Assembly: GCA_022616055.1 (NCBI GenBank)
Contig: JAKEFM010000083.1
Span: forward strand, 1-34,581
Direction of reading: 5' to 3'
DNA from: Planctomycetota bacterium
Lineage (GTDB): Bacteria > Planctomycetota > UBA1135 > JAKEFM01
Length of the DNA: 34,581 nt
The notes under the pieces are model-generated. The model saw only the letters and a program-made list of their open reading frames with translations. It had not been told where the DNA came from and searched no databases. Positions 15,844-24,159 of the stretch are shown in pieces; the first letter of the stretch is position 1, and each line of letters opens with the position of its first letter. The position numbers and the translations under genes were made by a program.

Positions 15844-15889
15844 CGGTCTCCTCGGTCGCGGCGGGGTCGGGCCTCGCGCCCGGAGACCG
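15844..15889. terminator. Inverted repeat between convergent aroK and XRE regulator 1
   Basis: CGGTCTCC (15844-15851) and GGAGACCG (15882-15889) are perfect reverse complements with a 30-nt GC-rich loop. They fill most of the 58-nt gap between the two converging genes, so a bidirectional transcription stop is plausible; there is no T tract on either side. Confidence 0.35.
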
Positions 15890-15898
15890 GCGTCCCCT

Positions 15899-16792
15899 CT
15901 ACGACCGTCGCTCCAGGGTGGCCCTCCAGGCCGTCACCCTGTCGAGGAGGTCCCGGAGATCGGAGTCGGGCAGTCGAAGGGCGTAGCGCGTCTTCCCCTC
16001 GCGCCGGAGGATCTGGTAACCGACCGCCTTCGAGGGGGTCGTCGGATTGGCGACGACCCGATCGGTCTGGAGCCAGGGGAGCGTCCCCGGGGGGATCCAG
16101 ACCGCCTGGACGGCCGTCGCAACCCACGGACGGCCCCCGACCCGGGCCTGGAGTTTCTCCCGGAGCACCTCGAATCGGACTCTCCGGTTCGGCGGGGTGA
16201 AGTACGTGTAGTGGACGCCGCGCTTCAGGTTCTCCACCACGGCCCGGAGCATCCGGTCGTCCTCTTCCTCGAAGGAGCGCGAGGCGATGACCCAGAACGT
16301 TTCCAGCCCTTCGAAGCGGCGCTCCCAAGCGGCGAGCCCCTCGACGTCCAGGACGTCGATCTCGCGGAGGAGCGCCGCCCGCGCCCGCAGCTGGTGGGCT
16401 TCGAGGTCCGGCGCCGACCCGATGTGGGCGACCGGCGCGAGGGCGGCCTCGACGAGGTCCCATCGCTCCACGTCGCCGGACGCCTCCCTTCCCGCCACCG
16501 ACTCCAACTCCGCCCTCGCGAGGCGCAGCACCACCTCGAGGAATCCGACGCCGTAGAGGGAGGCGAGCGCGTCGAGCTTCTCGGCCGCGGGGTCCCGCAC
16601 CCTCCCCCTCTCGTAGTGGGCGAGGAGACTCTGCGACAAGGTGACGTTCCGGCCCTCGAGCGCGCGGATGGCGGCCCGCTGGGATCGGAACCCCGCGTGC
16701 TCGCGCCACGTCCTCAGGTAGGAGCCGAACGTCGAGGAGGCCCTGGGGATTCCCCTGGTCGCATCCCTCGGCCTCGACTTCCGAAGGTCCAT
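15899..16792 (-). CDS. XRE-family regulator 1 with an unrecognised C-terminal domain
   Basis: 297 residues from the ATG at 16792, preceded by a strong GGGAGG. An N-terminal helix-turn-helix of the Cro/XRE type covers about residues 22-90 (FGSYLRTWREHAGFRSQRAA, then SQSLLAHYERGRV). The remaining 200 residues form a conserved domain with phrases LEGLETFWVIA, VVENLKRGVHYTYFTPP, AVWIPPGTLPWL and GKTRYALRLPD; I could not name it. It is probably a DNA-binding regulator whose C-terminal part senses a ligand or partner. A close paralogue lies at 21748-22623 in the same orientation, on the other side of the CheB-CheR kinase and response regulator. Confidence 0.85.
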   Translation of the reverse strand: MDLRKSRPRDATRGIPRASSTFGSYLRTWREHAGFRSQRAAIRALEGRNVTLSQSLLAHYERGRVRDPAAEKLDALASLYGVGFLEVVLRLARAELESVAGREASGDVERWDLVEAALAPVAHIGSAPDLEAHQLRARAALLREIDVLDVEGLAAWERRFEGLETFWVIASRSFEEEDDRMLRAVVENLKRGVHYTYFTPPNRRVRFEVLREKLQARVGGRPWVATAVQAVWIPPGTLPWLQTDRVVANPTTPSKAVGYQILRREGKTRYALRLPDSDLRDLLDRVTAWRATLERRS

Positions 16793-16841
16793 CGGACCTC
16801 CCGGTAGGGTCCCGCCGCGAGGGGCACAAGGCGCGAGGGTA

Positions 16842-16859
16842 CGCGCGGGAAACCGCGCG
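16842..16859 (-). terminator. GNRA-like hairpin after the response regulator gene
   Basis: CGCGCGG (16842-16848) and CCGCGCG (16853-16859) pair around GAAA, 7 nt beyond the response regulator stop on the minus strand. There is no T tract, so it may only partly separate the phosphorelay genes from XRE regulator 1. Confidence 0.35.
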
Positions 16860-16866
16860 CGTGGAT

Positions 16867-17472
16867 CTACGTGCCCGTCCTGGCGAGGAGCCGGGCGAGG
16901 GCGGCCGCGGAGGAGACCTCCATCTTTCGGAGGACGGCCCGCCGGTGCCCCTCGACCGTCCGCGCGCTCGCCCCGAGCGCGGCGGCGATCTCCTTCGACG
17001 TCGCCCCTCTCGCCACCCGCCCGGCGACCTCCCGCTCCCGCGGCGTCAGGCGGGCGAGGCGCCTCGCGATCGACGCGTGCTCCTCCGCGACCTCGCGCGC
17101 CCGTCGATCCCGCTCCAGCGCCTCGCCGACCCGCGCGAGGAGCGCGTTCGGCTGGATCGGCTTCTCGAGGAAGTCCAGCGCCCCGCCCCGGAACGCGCGG
17201 ACCGAGGCGGCGACGCTCCCGTGGGCCGTGAGGATGATGACCGGCAGGATCGCCCGCCGCCGGCCGAGCTCCTCCTGGAGATCGAGGCCGTTGTCGGCGC
17301 CCAGGCGCAGGTCGAGCACGAGACAGCCCGGCTGGTCCGGTCGGTAGCCCGCGAGGAACTGGGAGGCCGTGGGGTAGGTCTCCGCGCGCAGGCCGGCGGA
17401 GCCGAGGAGCGTCTTGAGGGAGCGGCGGACGCTCGGGTCGTCGTCCACCACGAAGACCGTCGGCTCGGTCAT
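16867..17472 (-). CDS. FixJ/NarL-type response regulator
   Basis: 201 residues. The N-terminal receiver domain (about 5-120) has the acidic pocket VVDDDPS, the phospho-acceptor Asp in CLVLDLRLG (D54), the conserved Thr in ILTAHGS and Lys in LEKPI. The C-terminal LuxR-type helix-turn-helix has LTPREREVAGRVARGATSKE and ARTVEGHR. It should bind DNA when phosphorylated by the kinase encoded upstream. The ATG at 17472 overlaps the kinase stop (ATGA), so the two are coupled and almost surely partners. Confidence 0.95.
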   Translation of the reverse strand: MTEPTVFVVDDDPSVRRSLKTLLGSAGLRAETYPTASQFLAGYRPDQPGCLVLDLRLGADNGLDLQEELGRRRAILPVIILTAHGSVAASVRAFRGGALDFLEKPIQPNALLARVGEALERDRRAREVAEEHASIARRLARLTPREREVAGRVARGATSKEIAAALGASARTVEGHRRAVLRKMEVSSAAALARLLARTGT

Positions 17473-20400
17473 CCCCCGGAGCGCGCGCCCCGCGCGGACC
17501 TCGCGCTGCGCAGCGGCAGCGCCAGGCGGACCGTGGTTCCCTGCTTCCCGTGTTCCCCCCGGGCGACCCAGAGCCTCCCCCCGTGCGCCTCGATGAAGGC
17601 GCGGGAGATCGGCAACCCCATCCCCATCCCCTCCTTCTTCGTGGTGAAGAACAGATCGAAGATCCGCTCCGCGACGGCCTGCGAGAACCCCGAGCCGGTG
17701 TCGCGGACCTCGACCTCGACCATCCCCTCCCGGCGGACGGACGTCCGCAGCTCGATCTCCCGTCGCTTCCGCCCCGCCTCCGCCACCGCGTCGATCGCGT
17801 TCTGGAGGAGGTTCACGACCACCTGCTCGATCTGGATCGGGTCGACGCGCACGGGGAGCGGCCGCGGCCCGGTCCGCAACCGCAGCTGGGTGTCGTGCCG
17901 CCGGGCTTCCCCGGCCATCAGCCTCGTGCCCCGCTCGAGGATCTCGCGGAGGTCGGCGACCTCGTATCGCGGGGGACGCCGGCGTACGAATTCCCGCAGG
18001 TCTCGCAAGAGCCTGCCGGCGCGTTGGGTCTCCTCGCCCGCCTGCCGGAGCAGGGCGAGGAGCGCCTGCTGGGAGACCCCCTTCTTCCCGAGTTTCCGGA
18101 CGCAGGCCTCCACGGTCGCCGCGACCGCGCTCAAGGGCTGGGCGACCTCGTGCGCGAGCCCCGCCGCAAGCTCTCCCATCATGCCGGCGCGCTGGACCCG
18201 CTCGAACTCCGCCTGGCGGGCCGAGGCCTCCTCCTCGAGCCGTTGGCGCTCGGAGAGGTCGCGCACGATGCCGGTGAGCCGCCTTTCTCCGGCCTCGTGG
18301 AACTCGCCCACGGCGAGGTCGAGGGGGAAGGTCGTCCCGTCCTTCCGGCGGCCGATGCCTCTCCGGGCGCTGCCCGGGACCCACGGCGCCGTCTCCTCCC
18401 CCCCGTCGCGGGAGGGGAGGAGGGCCTCTGCGCTCTTGCCCACCACCTCTCCGGCCCCGTAGCCGAAGATCCGCTCGGCGGCGGGATTGATCGAGAGGAT
18501 CGCCCCGCGACCGTCGACGGTGAGGATGCCATCCGCCGCCGTGTGGAGGATCGCCCGCAGCCTCCCCTCGCTCTCGCGCACCGCGGACTCGGCCCGAGCG
18601 CGCTCGGTGATGTCGTCGATGCCGAGCAGGATGAGGCTCGGACGCCGCTCGCTCCGCGCGATGGCGCGGGCGCTGAGCCGGAGTCGGCGCCGGCCGATGC
18701 GCTCGAAGTCCCGCTCGACCTCGAGAGCTTCGATCGGCGCATCGTCCGGCAGCACCCGGCCGAGCCGCGTCCGGAGCTTCGGGATGTCCCATTCCCCCTT
18801 CCCGAGCTCGTGGAGGAGGTGCCCCTCGGTCTGCGCGGGCGTGAGGCGGAACTGGTCGTAGAAGGACCGGTTCGCCGACCGCACGCGCAGCTCGCCGTCG
18901 AGCACCAGGAGCGCCTCCCGCACCGTGTCGACGGTCGCCTCCGCGTAGCGGCGCGCGTCCTCGACGACCTGCGCCGCCACGTCGGAGAAGGTGACGACCA
19001 CCCCGTCGATCCGGTTCTCCTGCGTGCGGTAGGGGAGGACCTGCCGCATGTACCAGCGGCCCTCGTGGGTCCGCACCTCCTTCGTGCTCGGCGCGAGCCG
19101 GTCGAGCACGGCGCGGGCCTCCGCGAGGAGGTCCGGGTCGGTGAACTTGGGCGCGATGTCGGCGAGCGGGCGCCCCACGTCCGAAGGGAGCAGGTTGAAG
19201 AGCCGCGTGGCGGAGGGGGTGAAGCGCCGGACGAGCAGGCCCGCGTCGAGGAAGACCGTCGGGATGTCGGTGCTGGTGAGCAGGTTGGCGAGGTCGTCGT
19301 TCGCCCGTTGCGGCTGGTCGACTTTCCCCTCGAGCTGGGCGTTCACCGTGTTGAGCTCCTCGTTGAGCGACTGGAGCTCCTCCTTCGACGTCTCGAGCTC
19401 CTCGTTCGACGACTGCAGCTCCTCGTTGACCGAGGTGACCTCCTCGTTCGCCGCCTTCAGCTCCTCCTGGCTGGTCTCGAACGCCTCCACCGTGCTCTGC
19501 ATGTCGTCCCGGGCGGACTTGATCTCCTGCTCGAGGTGCTGCACGGTCGATTCCTCGTCGGCGGGCGGCGGCGCCGGCGCGGGCAGCTCCTCCCCCTCGT
19601 CCCGGAAGGAGACGAGGAGGAGGCCCGCCGTCTCGGGCGGGCCGCGCAGGGGCTCGACCGTGAGCTCCACCGACTGGGGGAGCCCCGTCCCCCGGCGGAC
19701 GCGGGCACCGCGCACCGTGACGGCGCGATCGTCCCGGATCGCCCGGTGAAGGGCGCCGCGGAGCTTCCCCTGCAGTCCCGGGTTCGCCCGCGCGAGGAGG
19801 TCGTTCGTGGGCAGGCCCGCGGGCTGCGCGAGGTACGCCTGGGTCGGCCCGCAGAAGTAGAGGATCTCGCCGTCGCGCTTGACCACCACGGAGGCCGGCG
19901 CGTACCGCTCGAGGAGGGCCTGCTGGACGAGCGCCGGCAGCCGCCCGAGGCCCGAGGGGGCGGGCGGCCGCGGCCCGACGTCGGGGCTCGGCGCGGCCGC
20001 CCCGGCGAGCGGGAAGGCCACCCTCTCGGGACGCGTGGGTCCGATGCGCCGGTGGACGCGCCACTTCTTGGAGACGGGCTCGAAGTCGTTCTCGTGCGCG
20101 CCGACCGTCTCCGCGCTCCCGAGGAGGAGGAATCCGCCCTCGGCGAGGGCGTAGTGCAGGAGCGCGATCGCCCGGTCCTGGGCCGACGGTTCCAGGTACA
20201 TGAGGAGGTTGCGGCAGCTCACGAGATCGAGGCGCGAGAAAGGGGGGTCGGCGAGGAGGTTCTGCTGCGCGAAGACCACGCACTCGCGCAGATCCCGGCT
20301 GACCCGGAAGGTGTGCCCTTCCTTCGCGAAGAACCGGTTGAGCCGTTCGACCTCGAGGTCGCCCGCGATGCTCTCGGGGTAGACGCCGGTCCGGGCCACG

Positions 20401-21470
20401 TCGAGCGCCTCCGGCTCGACGTCGGATGCGAAGACCTGGATCGGACAGCGCTTCCCGGCGGCGTGGATCGACTCGGTCAGGAGAATCGCGACCGTGTAGG
20501 CCTCCTCCCCCGTCGCGCAGCCGGGCACCCATGCGCGCACTCCCTCTCCGGGCGCCTTCCCCTCGAGGAGGCGCGGGATCACCTCCGCCTGGACGAGGGC
20601 CCACGCCTTCGGGTCGCGGAAGAAGTGCGTCACGCTGATGAGGAGGTCCTTGCGCAGCGTCAGGAGCTCCCGCGGGTCGCTGGACAGGAGCCCCAGATAC
20701 TCCGGCATCCCTTCGATGTGGCGCAGGCTCATGCGCCGCTGGATCCGGCGCTGGAGAGTCGTCCTCTTGTAGGGGCCGAAGTCGAACCTGGCGCGGGCGC
20801 GGAGGGCTGCGAGGATGCCGCCGAGAGCGCCTTCGGCCTGCTCCGGCGGGGCCGGCGTCGGCCTCCCCGCCGCGTAGGAGTGCCGGACGTAGCGGAGCAG
20901 CGCCTCGGGCATCCCCCCGACGGGGAGCACGTGATCGACTCCGCTCTCGATCGCGCTCCGCGGCATGCCGTCGTGCTCGGCGGTGGCCGGCTCCTGCGCG
21001 ACGGCGAGGCCGCCCGCCGCCCGGATCTCCTTCACTCCGAGGGTGCCGTCGGTCCCCGTGCCGGAGAGGACGATGCCGATCGCCCTCTCCCGCCGTTCCT
21101 CGGCGAGGGAGCGCAGGAAGAAGTCGACGGCCATCCGCACGCCGCGCCCTTCGATCGGCGGGCGCACGCGCAGGGTGCCCTCCTCGAGGCTCAAGTAGCG
21201 GTTCGGCGGGATCACGTAGACGTGATTGGCCTGGACCGCCGTATCGCGCTCCACCTGGACCACCTGCATCCGGGTGTGCCTCGCCAGCAACTCCGCGGTG
21301 AGGCTCGCGCGGTTGGGATCGAGGTGCTGGATGACGACGAAGGCGATCCCGCTGTCGGCGGGCATGGAGTCGAAGAGGTGCGTGAGCGCGGAGAGCCCGC
21401 CGGCCGAGGCGCCGACCCCCGCCACGGGGCAGGAACCCGCCGGGGGTGTCGGGGAACCCGGCACGATCAT
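17469..21470 (-). CDS. CheB-CheR-PAS-histidine kinase hybrid
   Basis: 1333 residues from the ATG at 21470 (AGGGGGGA just before); an in-frame ATG at 21536 would add 22 residues. Order: CheB methylesterase domain (about 12-195; GASAGG with S22, H49, D141), CheR methyltransferase domain (about 225-475; SAM loop WVPGCATGEEAYTVA and DLVSCRNLLMYL), a long Glu-rich coiled coil (about 640-740), three PAS-like domains, and a FixL-like kinase core with the phospho-acceptor LAHEVAQPL (H1107), N-box NLLQNAID and G-boxes DTGSGF and GMGMGLPIS. It probably senses a signal through PAS and phosphorylates the coupled FixJ-like regulator. No chemoreceptor, CheA or flagellar gene lies in the window, so the CheB/CheR parts likely act outside chemotaxis. 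The 277 nt upstream hold no recognised gene. Confidence 0.93.
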   Translation of the reverse strand: MIVPGSPTPPAGSCPVAGVGASAGGLSALTHLFDSMPADSGIAFVVIQHLDPNRASLTAELLARHTRMQVVQVERDTAVQANHVYVIPPNRYLSLEEGTLRVRPPIEGRGVRMAVDFFLRSLAEERRERAIGIVLSGTGTDGTLGVKEIRAAGGLAVAQEPATAEHDGMPRSAIESGVDHVLPVGGMPEALLRYVRHSYAAGRPTPAPPEQAEGALGGILAALRARARFDFGPYKRTTLQRRIQRRMSLRHIEGMPEYLGLLSSDPRELLTLRKDLLISVTHFFRDPKAWALVQAEVIPRLLEGKAPGEGVRAWVPGCATGEEAYTVAILLTESIHAAGKRCPIQVFASDVEPEALDVARTGVYPESIAGDLEVERLNRFFAKEGHTFRVSRDLRECVVFAQQNLLADPPFSRLDLVSCRNLLMYLEPSAQDRAIALLHYALAEGGFLLLGSAETVGAHENDFEPVSKKWRVHRRIGPTRPERVAFPLAGAAAPSPDVGPRPPAPSGLGRLPALVQQALLERYAPASVVVKRDGEILYFCGPTQAYLAQPAGLPTNDLLARANPGLQGKLRGALHRAIRDDRAVTVRGARVRRGTGLPQSVELTVEPLRGPPETAGLLLVSFRDEGEELPAPAPPPADEESTVQHLEQEIKSARDDMQSTVEAFETSQEELKAANEEVTSVNEELQSSNEELETSKEELQSLNEELNTVNAQLEGKVDQPQRANDDLANLLTSTDIPTVFLDAGLLVRRFTPSATRLFNLLPSDVGRPLADIAPKFTDPDLLAEARAVLDRLAPSTKEVRTHEGRWYMRQVLPYRTQENRIDGVVVTFSDVAAQVVEDARRYAEATVDTVREALLVLDGELRVRSANRSFYDQFRLTPAQTEGHLLHELGKGEWDIPKLRTRLGRVLPDDAPIEALEVERDFERIGRRRLRLSARAIARSERRPSLILLGIDDITERARAESAVRESEGRLRAILHTAADGILTVDGRGAILSINPAAERIFGYGAGEVVGKSAEALLPSRDGGEETAPWVPGSARRGIGRRKDGTTFPLDLAVGEFHEAGERRLTGIVRDLSERQRLEEEASARQAEFERVQRAGMMGELAAGLAHEVAQPLSAVAATVEACVRKLGKKGVSQQALLALLRQAGEETQRAGRLLRDLREFVRRRPPRYEVADLREILERGTRLMAGEARRHDTQLRLRTGPRPLPVRVDPIQIEQVVVNLLQNAIDAVAEAGRKRREIELRTSVRREGMVEVEVRDTGSGFSQAVAERIFDLFFTTKKEGMGMGLPISRAFIEAHGGRLWVARGEHGKQGTTVRLALPLRSARSARGARSGG

Positions 21471-21747
21471 TCCCCCCTGGACGAGGGCACCCCCCGAGGC
21501 AGGTTCCGCCTCAGGCGCTCCGCGACGCCGACCCATGCGCGTGCTCGCCTCGCCCTCGCCTCGCCGTCCCGAAGCGGACGGCGCTCGTACCGTACGCTCG
21601 ACCGGTCCGAGCACGCAAGGCTCTTCGTCGCGTCCGCGGGGACCTCGTGGGGAGTGCGACGAACACGCCCCACCCGGGACGCCGAGGCGCCTCGAGGCCG
21701 ATGTCCACAAACGCGACCTGCCGCCGTCCCGACGGCGGGCGCCCGCC

Positions 21748-22623
21748 CTACGACCGGCCCTCCTGGGTGTCCCTCCAGGCGGTCACCTTGTCGACGAGGT
21801 CCAGGAGATCGGGGTCCGGCAGACGAAAGGCGTAGCGCGTCTTCCCCTCGTGCCGGAGGCTCTGGAATCCGACCGAGCTCGAGCGGACCGTCGGATTTGC
21901 GACATCGTAGTCGGCGTGGAGCCACGTGAGCGCTCCGGGGGGGATCCAGACCGCCCGCGCGACCTTCTCGACTCTCGGACGGCTCCCGACGTGCGCCTGG
22001 AGCTTCTCCAGGAGCGCCCCGAACCGGGTTCTCCGGTCGCGGTGGGTGAAGTACGTGTAGCGGACGCCCCGCTTCAGGTTCTCCGCCACGGCGTGGAGGA
22101 GCCGGTCGTTCTCGTCCTCGAGGAAGTACGGGGCGATGACCCAGAAGGTCTCCAGCCCCACGATCGTGCGCTGCCAGTCGGCGAGCCCCTCGACGTCCAG
22201 GACCTGGACCTCGCGGAGAAAAGCCGCCCGCCCGCGAACCTGGTGGGCGTCGAGGTCCGCCGCCGTCCCGATGCGGGCGGGCGGCGTGAGGGCGGCCTCG
22301 ACGAGGTTCCACCGCTCCCCGTCGCCCGGGGCCACGCTCCCCGCCACCAACTCGTACTTCGCCCTCGCGAGACGCAGCGTCAGCTCGAAGAAGTCGGCGC
22401 CGTACAGAGTGGCGAGGGCGGCGAGGAGGTCGAGGGTGGGGCTCACCACCCGCCCCGACTCGTAGTGGGCGAGGAGGCCATCCGAGATCTTCACCTTCCG
22501 GCTCTCGAGGGCTCGGACGGCGGCCCGCTGGGATCGAAACCCCGCCCTCTCTCGGCACTCCTTCAGGTACGAGCCGAACCCCGGGAGCACAACCGGGCTT
22601 CGCGTCGTCGAGTCCTGCTTCAT
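21748..22623 (-). CDS. XRE-family regulator 2, paralogue of regulator 1
   Basis: 291 residues from the ATG at 22623 (MKQDSTTRSPVVLPGFGSYL). The frame is open upstream to 22884, but that extension is Arg/Gly-rich and has no counterpart in regulator 1. The helix-turn-helix (about 16-80; AGFRSQRAAVRAL, GLLAHYESGRV) and C-terminal domain (GLETFWVIAPYF, AENLKRGVRYTYFTHRD, AVWIPPGALTWL, EGKTRYAFRLPD) match regulator 1 throughout, including a shared VTAWRxTxExRS end. No strong ribosome site was found, so the start is uncertain. It is first in the co-oriented set regulator 2, kinase, response regulator, regulator 1. Confidence 0.82.
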   Translation of the reverse strand: MKQDSTTRSPVVLPGFGSYLKECRERAGFRSQRAAVRALESRKVKISDGLLAHYESGRVVSPTLDLLAALATLYGADFFELTLRLARAKYELVAGSVAPGDGERWNLVEAALTPPARIGTAADLDAHQVRGRAAFLREVQVLDVEGLADWQRTIVGLETFWVIAPYFLEDENDRLLHAVAENLKRGVRYTYFTHRDRRTRFGALLEKLQAHVGSRPRVEKVARAVWIPPGALTWLHADYDVANPTVRSSSVGFQSLRHEGKTRYAFRLPDPDLLDLVDKVTAWRDTQEGRS

Positions 22624-22978
22624 CCGCAGCGCGGGCCGCAGCTCCACTCTAAGGAGATCCGGGCTCCCCATCAAACCGACGAGGCCTGTTCCGGTCTTGC
22701 CGGTCCCCTTCCCTCGGAGGACAGGTCCGTTCCCTCGCCTCACGAGGCTCCGCGTCCCCCTTCGTCCCCCGAGCCGCGTCGAGGCCTCCCCGTGGGCGAG
22801 ATCCGCGGACTGGAGTATCAGCTCACAGCGGATCCTCCGCGGGTCGCCCTCGTCCCGAGCACCGCGATCAGCTACATCGGCCACGCTAGGAAGGGTGGAT
22901 AGGGGCGGTTAGGGTGTACGTGGTCCTCCGGCGACCCGGCCCTCGCCGCGCCGCCGGGCGCTCCTGGAGGCGCGGATT
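22624..22978. other. 355-nt divergent gap without a convincing gene
   Basis: It lies between XRE regulator 2 (-) and a small membrane protein (+). A minus-strand frame continues from the regulator through most of it, but its composition is unlike the gene. Near 22889-22914 a run of G tracts (AGGAAGGGTGGATAGGGGCG then GTTAGGG) could form a G-quadruplex on the plus strand. No promoter boxes were clear. Confidence 0.4.
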
Positions 22979-23362
22979 GTGAGTGGCAGATTCTCGTTCG
23001 GCTCTCGCGCGACCTGGGCGAGGGTCTACGACGGGCTCCTCGTGGCCTCCATTCTCGCCTGGGCCGGCTTCTTCGTGCCGGCGGCATACTCAATGCCGGG
23101 CAAGTTCGAGGAGTTGTACATCGCTCTCGACGCCCGCGTGCCCTCCCTGACTCGGTTCATCCTGGACGTCGGCGGCGTACGCTTGGCGGCCGTCCACTGT
23201 CTGCTCGCGCTCCCTCCCCTCGTCGTGCTTCTTCAGGCTCGCCGATCCCGGTGGAAGCCCGTCGTCCTGTTGGTGTGCGGGACCACGGCCTGGGCGCTGG
23301 ATTGTCTCCTCGCGGATGCGCTCCTGATTCCTCTCGGGCCGCTCCTCGAGCGGGTCGGATGA
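22979..23362 (+). CDS. Small three-helix membrane protein with a GspF-like motif
   Basis: 127 residues from GTG 22979, with GGAGG nine nt upstream. Three hydrophobic helices are visible (about 19-40, 69-86 and 94-122). Between the first and second lies MPGKFEELYIALDARVPSLT, which resembles the P-x-F-x3-F...LP-x2-T segment seen in type II secretion F proteins and in small orphan membrane proteins. No secretion-system neighbour is present, so the function is unknown. It is followed by 294 nt without a recognised feature. Confidence 0.7.
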   Translation: MSGRFSFGSRATWARVYDGLLVASILAWAGFFVPAAYSMPGKFEELYIALDARVPSLTRFILDVGGVRLAAVHCLLALPPLVVLLQARRSRWKPVVLLVCGTTAWALDCLLADALLIPLGPLLERVG

Positions 23363-23656
23363 GGGAGAAACTCGCGGTCGGGAGAGTCGTCCGACGGGTC
23401 GCATCCGGACCGTCACTTCCGTCGTAGCGAAGGGCGCACGTTCCGGCGGCGGGGAGACGGGCCGGCCCCGTTCACCGCCGCTCCTGCTTGGCGGAACGGC
23501 TTGACCGCCGTCGACCCGACTTCCCATACTACCGCGTTCTCCGGCCGGAGGCCCGATGACGGGGCCGACAGCCGGCCCTGGATGGATCGCCTGTCCAGGG
23601 CGCCCGGAGACCTCGGCCGTTGCCGCCGAGGCGCGTTCCACGAGAGGAGATGCACC

Positions 23657-24121
23657 ATGGCTGAGGCCAAAGGGAGTCCCCCGGGGACCCTCTCCGACAG
23701 GGAGATCGTCACCACGCGGGTTCTCGACGCGCCGCGCGCGCGCGTGTTCAGGGCGTGGATCGACCCGGTTCACCTCGCCCGCTGGTGGGGGCCGAAGGGC
23801 TTCACGAACCGGTTCGAGGCGTTCGACCCGAGGCCGGGCGGGCTCTGGCGCTTCGTCATGCGCAGCCCCGAGGGCGCCGAGTTCGACAACCGGAGCGTCT
23901 TCGTCGAGATCGCGGAGCCCGAGCGGATCGTCTTCCAGCATGTCTCGGGCCCGCGGTTCCAGGTGACGGCCACCTTCGCCGAGCTGGCCGGCAAGACGAG
24001 GCTCACCTTCCGGATGCTCTTCGAGACGGCCGCGGAGTGCGCCAAGGTGAGGGCGTTCGCCCTCGAGGCGAACGAGCAGAACCTCGACCGCCTCGAAATG
24101 GAGCTCGCCGGGATGGGTTGA
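23657..24121 (+). CDS. SRPBCC / AHSA1-type protein
   Basis: 154 residues from the ATG at 23657, preceded by GAGGAGA at good spacing. Typical features of the Aha1/START-like fold appear in order: an N-terminal strand IVTTRVLDAPRARVFRAW, the hallmark DPVHLARWWGPKGFT, a PGGLWRFVM strand, EIAEPERIVFQH and the long C-terminal helix AFALEANEQNLDRLEME. Members bind hydrophobic ligands or act as stress-related helpers; the ligand cannot be told. It stands alone and converges on the PHP-domain gene, with a 12-bp palindrome TTCGCTAGCGAA (24156-24167) across the junction. Confidence 0.9.
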   Translation: MAEAKGSPPGTLSDREIVTTRVLDAPRARVFRAWIDPVHLARWWGPKGFTNRFEAFDPRPGGLWRFVMRSPEGAEFDNRSVFVEIAEPERIVFQHVSGPRFQVTATFAELAGKTRLTFRMLFETAAECAKVRAFALEANEQNLDRLEMELAGMG

Positions 24122-24159
24122 TCCGGGAGGCCGGCTCAGGCGGTCGGGGGGACGATTCG

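Noticed and set aside
16867..20604. A single 1245-residue minus-strand frame spanning kinase and response regulator
   Set aside because: Only its last 201 codons make sense (the response regulator); the rest is the kinase gene read in the wrong frame.
17550..21929. Very long plus-strand frame opposite the CheB-CheR kinase
   Set aside because: It is a shadow with no recognisable domain; all kinase motifs lie on the minus strand.
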